Origin: Bradyrhizobium sp. WSM1417
GTDB lineage: Bacteria; Pseudomonadota; Alphaproteobacteria; Rhizobiales; Xanthobacteraceae
Length of the DNA stretch: 64,000 nt
Assembly (NCBI RefSeq): GCF_000515415.1
Contig: NZ_KI911783.1
Coordinates: 784,501-848,500 of the forward strand
Direction: 5' to 3'
The notes below the pieces were generated by a model that saw only the letters and a program-made list of their open reading frames with translations, did not search any database and was not told the origin of the DNA. Positions 60,731 through 64,000 of this stretch are shown here, piece after piece. The stretch's first letter is position 1. Each line of letters starts with the position of its first letter. A program made the position numbers and the translations under genes.

Positions 60731-61477
60731 CTATCCGATCCATCCCGTCGCCAGCGCGTTCGCCAACTCCGGCTGACCGTTGCGGCGAGCGAGCGCGGCC
60801 ATCGCCTCGTGATCGTAGACGACATGGCGGAACGTGATCTGCCAGGCACCATCGGTGAGCTCGAGGATCGCATAGCGCGCGTGCGGCGTACCGGCCTCGA
60901 CGACATGCGGGAACGGATGCTTGTCACGAAAGCCGGGGCCGCCGACGCTGCCGGGATTGACGATCAGCCTCCCGTCGCGAAGTCGCACGGCACGGGCGAG
61001 ATGGGTGTGGGCGCACAGGATCAGCGATTGCGCAATGCCTTGCGCAAACTGCTCGATGCGATCGAGCGGCGACAGCGCCACCGCGCCGTCGGGATGCACG
61101 ATATCGAGCCAATAGACTTCGTCATTGTAGGGCGTCGCATGACACATGAAAACCTGCTCGCGAAACACGCGCGTCATCGGCTGCGCGCGCAGCCAGTCGA
61201 GTTGCGCGGCATCGAGTGCTGCATGGGCCGGACGATCCCACGAGCCCATCTTCTCCGGAGGACGGTCGAGCAGATAGCGATCGTGGTTGCCGAGCACGTG
61301 CACGGCATCGAGCTGCATCAGGATCTCGATGGTGCGGCGCGCATCGAGCGGGCCGCTCAGCATGTCGCCGAGATTGACGATCTCGGAGACGCCTTGCGCG
61401 CGGATGTCGGCGAGCACAGCTTCCAGCGCGAGGTAATTTCCGTGGACGTCGGCAATCGCTGCAAAACGCATCGGCAT
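60731..61477 (-). CDS. Calcineurin-type metallophosphoesterase
   Basis: 248 residues. The metal motifs are in order: IADVHGNYLALEAVL (D-x-H), VNLGDMLSG (G-D), VLGNHDRYLLD (G-N-H-D), CHATPYND and CAHTHLAR (H-x-H). Belongs to the YfcE/MJ0936-type phosphodiesterases; natural substrate unknown. Convergent with the DNA ligase and at the end of the minus-strand accD-folC group, separated from folC by a repeat. Confidence 0.85.
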   Translation of the reverse strand: MPMRFAAIADVHGNYLALEAVLADIRAQGVSEIVNLGDMLSGPLDARRTIEILMQLDAVHVLGNHDRYLLDRPPEKMGSWDRPAHAALDAAQLDWLRAQPMTRVFREQVFMCHATPYNDEVYWLDIVHPDGAVALSPLDRIEQFAQGIAQSLILCAHTHLARAVRLRDGRLIVNPGSVGGPGFRDKHPFPHVVEAGTPHARYAILELTDGAWQITFRHVVYDHEAMAALARRNGQPELANALATGWIG

Positions 61478-61486
61478 TTCTCACTC

Positions 61487-61543
61487 TATCGTGCCCCGGC
61501 TCTGCGGAGCAGCGTTGCACGCTGCACCGCGTCCGGGACAAGA
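61487..61543. repeat. Short intergenic repeat between folC and phosphoesterase
   Basis: CGTGCCCCGGCTCTGCGGAG, then AGCGTTGCACGCTGCACCGC and GTCCGGGACAAG, with an internal GCAGCGT/ACGCTGC-type hairpin. Looks like a Bradyrhizobium dispersed element, here degraded. Confidence 0.5.
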
Positions 61544-61547
61544 GGAA

Positions 61548-62891
61548 TCATACAGGAGGCGTGCCGTTGATGGCGAGCACGTGGCCGGCGAGATAGAGCG
61601 AGCCGGTGATCAGGATGCGCGGCGGCACTTCGTAGGCGAGCTTCGCCAAGGCGCGCAGTGCGGCCTCGACGCCGGGCGCGGGCTCGACGCGCATGCCGAG
61701 GCTGCGGGCGGCATCCGTGAGCCGGTCGACCGGCATGGCATTGTCGGTGTCGGGAATCGGCACCGCGATGATGTGGCGGGTCAGACCGGCGAAATTGGCG
61801 AGAAAACCCTGCGCGTCCTTGTTGGCCATCATGCCCGCGATGACGACCAGCGGCCGCGACACCCGCTCTTCGAGATCGCCAAGCGCGGCCGCCGCAACGC
61901 GGCCGCCTTCCGCATTATGGCCGCCGTCGAGCCAGATCTCCGATCCCAGCGGCCCCCAAGCGAGCAGCTCTCCAGACGCAATGCGCTGCATCCGCGCCGG
62001 CCATTCCGCACCGACGATCCCGGCCTCGAACGCCGCCTGGTCGATCTTGAAGGCGTTGGTGGCCCGCAGCGTCGCGATCGCAAGGCCGGCATTGTCGAAC
62101 TGGTGGCGGCCGAACAGGCGCGGCGCGGTGAGATCCATCAAGCCGCGCTCATCGGAATAGACCAGCCGCCCGTGCTCGACATTGACATGCCAGCTCTCGC
62201 CCGCGGCAAACAACGGCGCGCGCATCCGCTTCGCCTCCGCCTCGATCACAGCCATCGCCTCAGCCGACTGCTCGGCGCAAACCACGGGCACGCCGCGCTT
62301 GATGATCGCAGCCTTCTCGCCGGCGATCGACGTCAAGGTGTCGCCGAGGAAATCCATGTGGTCCATGCTGACAGGCGTGATCACGCAGGCCGCCGGCGCA
62401 TCGATGACGTTGGTTGAATCAAGTCGGCCACCGAGGCCGACCTCCAGCAGAACCACATCGGCGGGGTTCTGCGCGAACAGATGAAATGCAGCCGCCGTCT
62501 TGAGCTCGAACAGTGTGGCCGGCTCGCCGGCATTGACACGCTCGACCTCTTCCAGAGCCGCGCGCAACTCGTCGTCACCGACCAGCACACCGCCCCCGAC
62601 GCGGCCGAGCCGGAAACATTCATTGATGCGAACGAGATAGGGCGACGTGTAGGCGTGGACGCGCAGGCCGGCGGCCTCCAGCGTCGCGCGCAGATAAGCG
62701 AGCGTCGAGCCCTTGCCGTTGGTACCGGCGATGTGGATCACCGGCGGCAGCTTGCGCTCGGGATGACCGAGCCGGTCGAGCAGGCGGTGCATCCGCTCCA
62801 GCCCGAGATCGATGCGTTTCTGATGCAGGGCCGACAGCCGCCCGATCAATTCGCCGAGCGGCGGCTTTGCGCGGTCAGAGGAAGCGTTCAC
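61548..62891 (-). CDS. folC: Dihydrofolate / folylpolyglutamate synthase
   Basis: 447 residues. Mur-ligase-fold enzyme that adds glutamates to dihydropteroate and folates. ATP loop [20 protein letters not shown] near residue 55, the omega/Mg parts [36 protein letters not shown], and [11 protein letters not shown] in the C-terminal domain. The start codon overlaps the accD stop (ATGA). Usual alphaproteobacterial trpA-accD-folC order. Confidence 0.96.
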   Translation of the reverse strand: MNASSDRAKPPLGELIGRLSALHQKRIDLGLERMHRLLDRLGHPERKLPPVIHIAGTNGKGSTLAYLRATLEAAGLRVHAYTSPYLVRINECFRLGRVGGGVLVGDDELRAALEEVERVNAGEPATLFELKTAAAFHLFAQNPADVVLLEVGLGGRLDSTNVIDAPAACVITPVSMDHMDFLGDTLTSIAGEKAAIIKRGVPVVCAEQSAEAMAVIEAEAKRMRAPLFAAGESWHVNVEHGRLVYSDERGLMDLTAPRLFGRHQFDNAGLAIATLRATNAFKIDQAAFEAGIVGAEWPARMQRIASGELLAWGPLGSEIWLDGGHNAEGGRVAAAALGDLEERVSRPLVVIAGMMANKDAQGFLANFAGLTRHIIAVPIPDTDNAMPVDRLTDAARSLGMRVEPAPGVEAALRALAKLAYEVPPRILITGSLYLAGHVLAINGTPPV

Positions 62892-63829
62892 GCGTGCGGC
62901 GCGGCCGGCGCCGTTTCGGGAGCCGATACGATCTGTGCCGGGCTCACGACCGGCTGCACCGGTTTCGATGCGCTCTCCAGCGCCGGTGCCCTGGTCAACA
63001 GCCGGCAGAGCCGCGCCAGGGTCGGGCGCAATTCGTGGCGATGCACGACCATGTCGACCATGCCGTGCTCCTTGAGATATTCGGCGCGCTGAAAACCTTC
63101 GGGGAGTTTTTCGCGAATGGTCTGCTCGATCACGCGCGCGCCGGCAAAACCGATCAGCGCGCCCGGTTCGGCAATCTGCACGTCACCGAGCATCGCATAG
63201 GACGCGGTGACGCCGCCGGTGGTCGGGTTGGTCAGCACGACGATGTAGGGCTGTTTCGCTTCACGCAGCATCTGCACCGCCACCGTGGTGCGCGGCATCT
63301 GCATCAACGACAGGATGCCTTCCTGCATGCGCGCGCCGCCTGAGGCGGCGAATACGATGAAGGGCGACTTCTTCTCGACCGCGAGTTCAAGCCCGCGCAC
63401 GATAGCTTCGCCCGCGGCCATGCCGAGCGAGCCGCCCATGAAGTCGAAATCCTGCACGGCGACGACCACGGCGGCACCTTCGAGCTTGCCGTAGCCGACG
63501 TTGATCGCGTCGTTGAGGTTGGTTCGCGCGCGGGCATCCTTGATGCGGTCGACGTATTTCTTCTCGTCACGGAACTTGAGCGGATCGGGCGTGACGTCGG
63601 GCAGCGCGACGTCGTACCAGGTCTCGTTGTCGAAAATCGACTTCAGACGCGCCACCGCGTTCATGCGCATATGATAGTTCGAGCCGGGGATGACGAACTG
63701 GTTGGCCTCGACGTCCTTGTAGAACACGAGCTGTCCGGAATCCGGGCACTTGATCCAGAGATTCTCCGGCGTCTCCCGCCGCAGCATGTTGCGGATCTTC
63801 GGCCGGACCACATTGGTAAGCCAGTTCAT
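62888..63829 (-). CDS. accD: Acetyl-CoA carboxylase carboxyltransferase subunit beta
   Basis: 313 residues. Carboxyltransferase beta subunit of malonyl-CoA synthesis. Acetyl-CoA site [21 protein letters not shown] (given here as [11 protein letters not shown] near residue 165) and [14 protein letters not shown]. The N-terminal zinc ribbon is degenerate: [20 protein letters not shown] keeps one Cys, so no C4 zinc site. Start [13 protein letters not shown] chosen; 12 more codons are open upstream. The C-terminal ~30 residues are Ala/Pro-rich. Confidence 0.95.
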   Translation of the reverse strand: MNWLTNVVRPKIRNMLRRETPENLWIKCPDSGQLVFYKDVEANQFVIPGSNYHMRMNAVARLKSIFDNETWYDVALPDVTPDPLKFRDEKKYVDRIKDARARTNLNDAINVGYGKLEGAAVVVAVQDFDFMGGSLGMAAGEAIVRGLELAVEKKSPFIVFAASGGARMQEGILSLMQMPRTTVAVQMLREAKQPYIVVLTNPTTGGVTASYAMLGDVQIAEPGALIGFAGARVIEQTIREKLPEGFQRAEYLKEHGMVDMVVHRHELRPTLARLCRLLTRAPALESASKPVQPVVSPAQIVSAPETAPAAPHA

Positions 63830-63913
63830 GGTTTGCTCCGATGTGCGATCCCGCCTGGGGACCACCTGAAGGGATATATGGCGGCCGGACCCCGGCCCGG
63901 CAAGCCGCCGTAT

Positions 63914-63964
63914 CGTCCGCCTTGCTCGTCCGCCTTGCTCGTCGGACTTGCTCGTCGGACTTGG
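63914..63964. repeat. 13-bp tandem repeat upstream of accD
   Basis: Four head-to-tail units: CGTCCGCCTTGCT twice, then CGTCGGACTTGCT and the shortened CGTCGGACTTGG. It sits between accD and the presumed trpA end. Likely a slippage-prone minisatellite; copy number could vary between strains. Confidence 0.75.
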
Positions 63965-63979
63965 CAGCGGAATTAAGGC

Positions 63980-64000
63980 CTATTCCGCCGCCTGTTGCGC
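63980..64000 (-). CDS. trpA: Probable trpA C-terminus (last 6 codons)
   Basis: On the minus strand the edge reads Ala-Gln-Gln-Ala-Ala-Glu-stop, with TAG at 63982-63980. Tryptophan synthase alpha subunits of this group end in similar Ala/Glu-rich tails and precede accD. Only 18 coding bases are visible, so this rests on gene order. Confidence 0.35.
   Translation of the reverse strand, partial: AQQAAE

Overview
The window is a 64 kb stretch of core chromosome from an alphaproteobacterium of the order Hyphomicrobiales, most likely Bradyrhizobium or a close relative. The evidence is the high-GC coding sequence, an Irr regulator with its heme motif (GCPWHD, Cys29) and His117-119 cluster next to fabA-fabB-fabI, a PraR-type XRE regulator after lnt, a tyrosine-type DivL kinase beside tsaE, and several families of palindromic intergenic repeats. 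I see no phage, insertion sequence, integrase, CRISPR array, tRNA or rRNA. The genus is an inference from gene order and remembered family features, not from a database search.

Layout. 1-8.6 kb: tsaB (5' end cut off), rimI, fur, a HAD phosphatase, miaB, phoH, ybeY, a CBS-domain CorC protein, lnt and praR, almost all on the plus strand and tightly packed. 8.7-11.6 kb: an M20 peptidase and trmB, then a convergent DUF2336 gene. 11.8-22.5 kb: the transcription/translation supercluster rimP-nusA-ylxR-infB-rbfA-truB-rpsO-pnp. It is preceded by a promoter, a hairpin with a T-run and a CtrA-type box, and has a long hairpin in front of pnp. 22.5-28.1 kb: divergent katG/oxyR, a GNAT gene and two tandem paralogous secreted proteins, the second broken by a one-base frameshift. 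28.2-31.8 kb: fabI, fabB and fabA (minus) divergent from irr. 31.9-41.1 kb: mixed accessory-metabolic genes (SH3 protein, hydroxyacid dehydrogenase, LysR/aldo-keto reductase pair, moeB, a protease-like protein, gamma-glutamyltransferase, orphan ParA). 41.3-46.6 kb: mutM (minus) divergent from ubiE-ubiB-coaBC-dut. 47-59.6 kb: divL, tsaE-amgK fusion, a PilZ protein, murU, addB, addA, trxA. 59.6-64 kb: a DNA ligase, a metallophosphoesterase, folC, accD and what looks like the last codons of trpA.

How the genes work together. The window holds both ends of a Mn/Fe regulatory circuit. fur lies at 0.9 kb, and the irr promoter at 31.2 kb carries three hexamers of the direct-repeat type that rhizobial Fur binds, packed between its -35 and -10 elements. 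TsaB and TsaE of the t6A system and MiaB and TrmB modify tRNA. AmgK and MurU form a peptidoglycan sugar recycling route. AddAB handles double-strand breaks. DivL feeds the CckA-CtrA cell-cycle pathway.

The most unusual item is the coaBC gene. Its first ~45 residues are a ribbon-helix-helix domain of the FitA/VapB antitoxin type, fused in frame to the CoA-biosynthesis enzyme with no alternative start codon in between. A perfect 9-3-9 palindrome with FitA-like half sites (TGATAGCA) sits just upstream of its ribosome binding site. This suggests a CoA enzyme that also represses its own gene.
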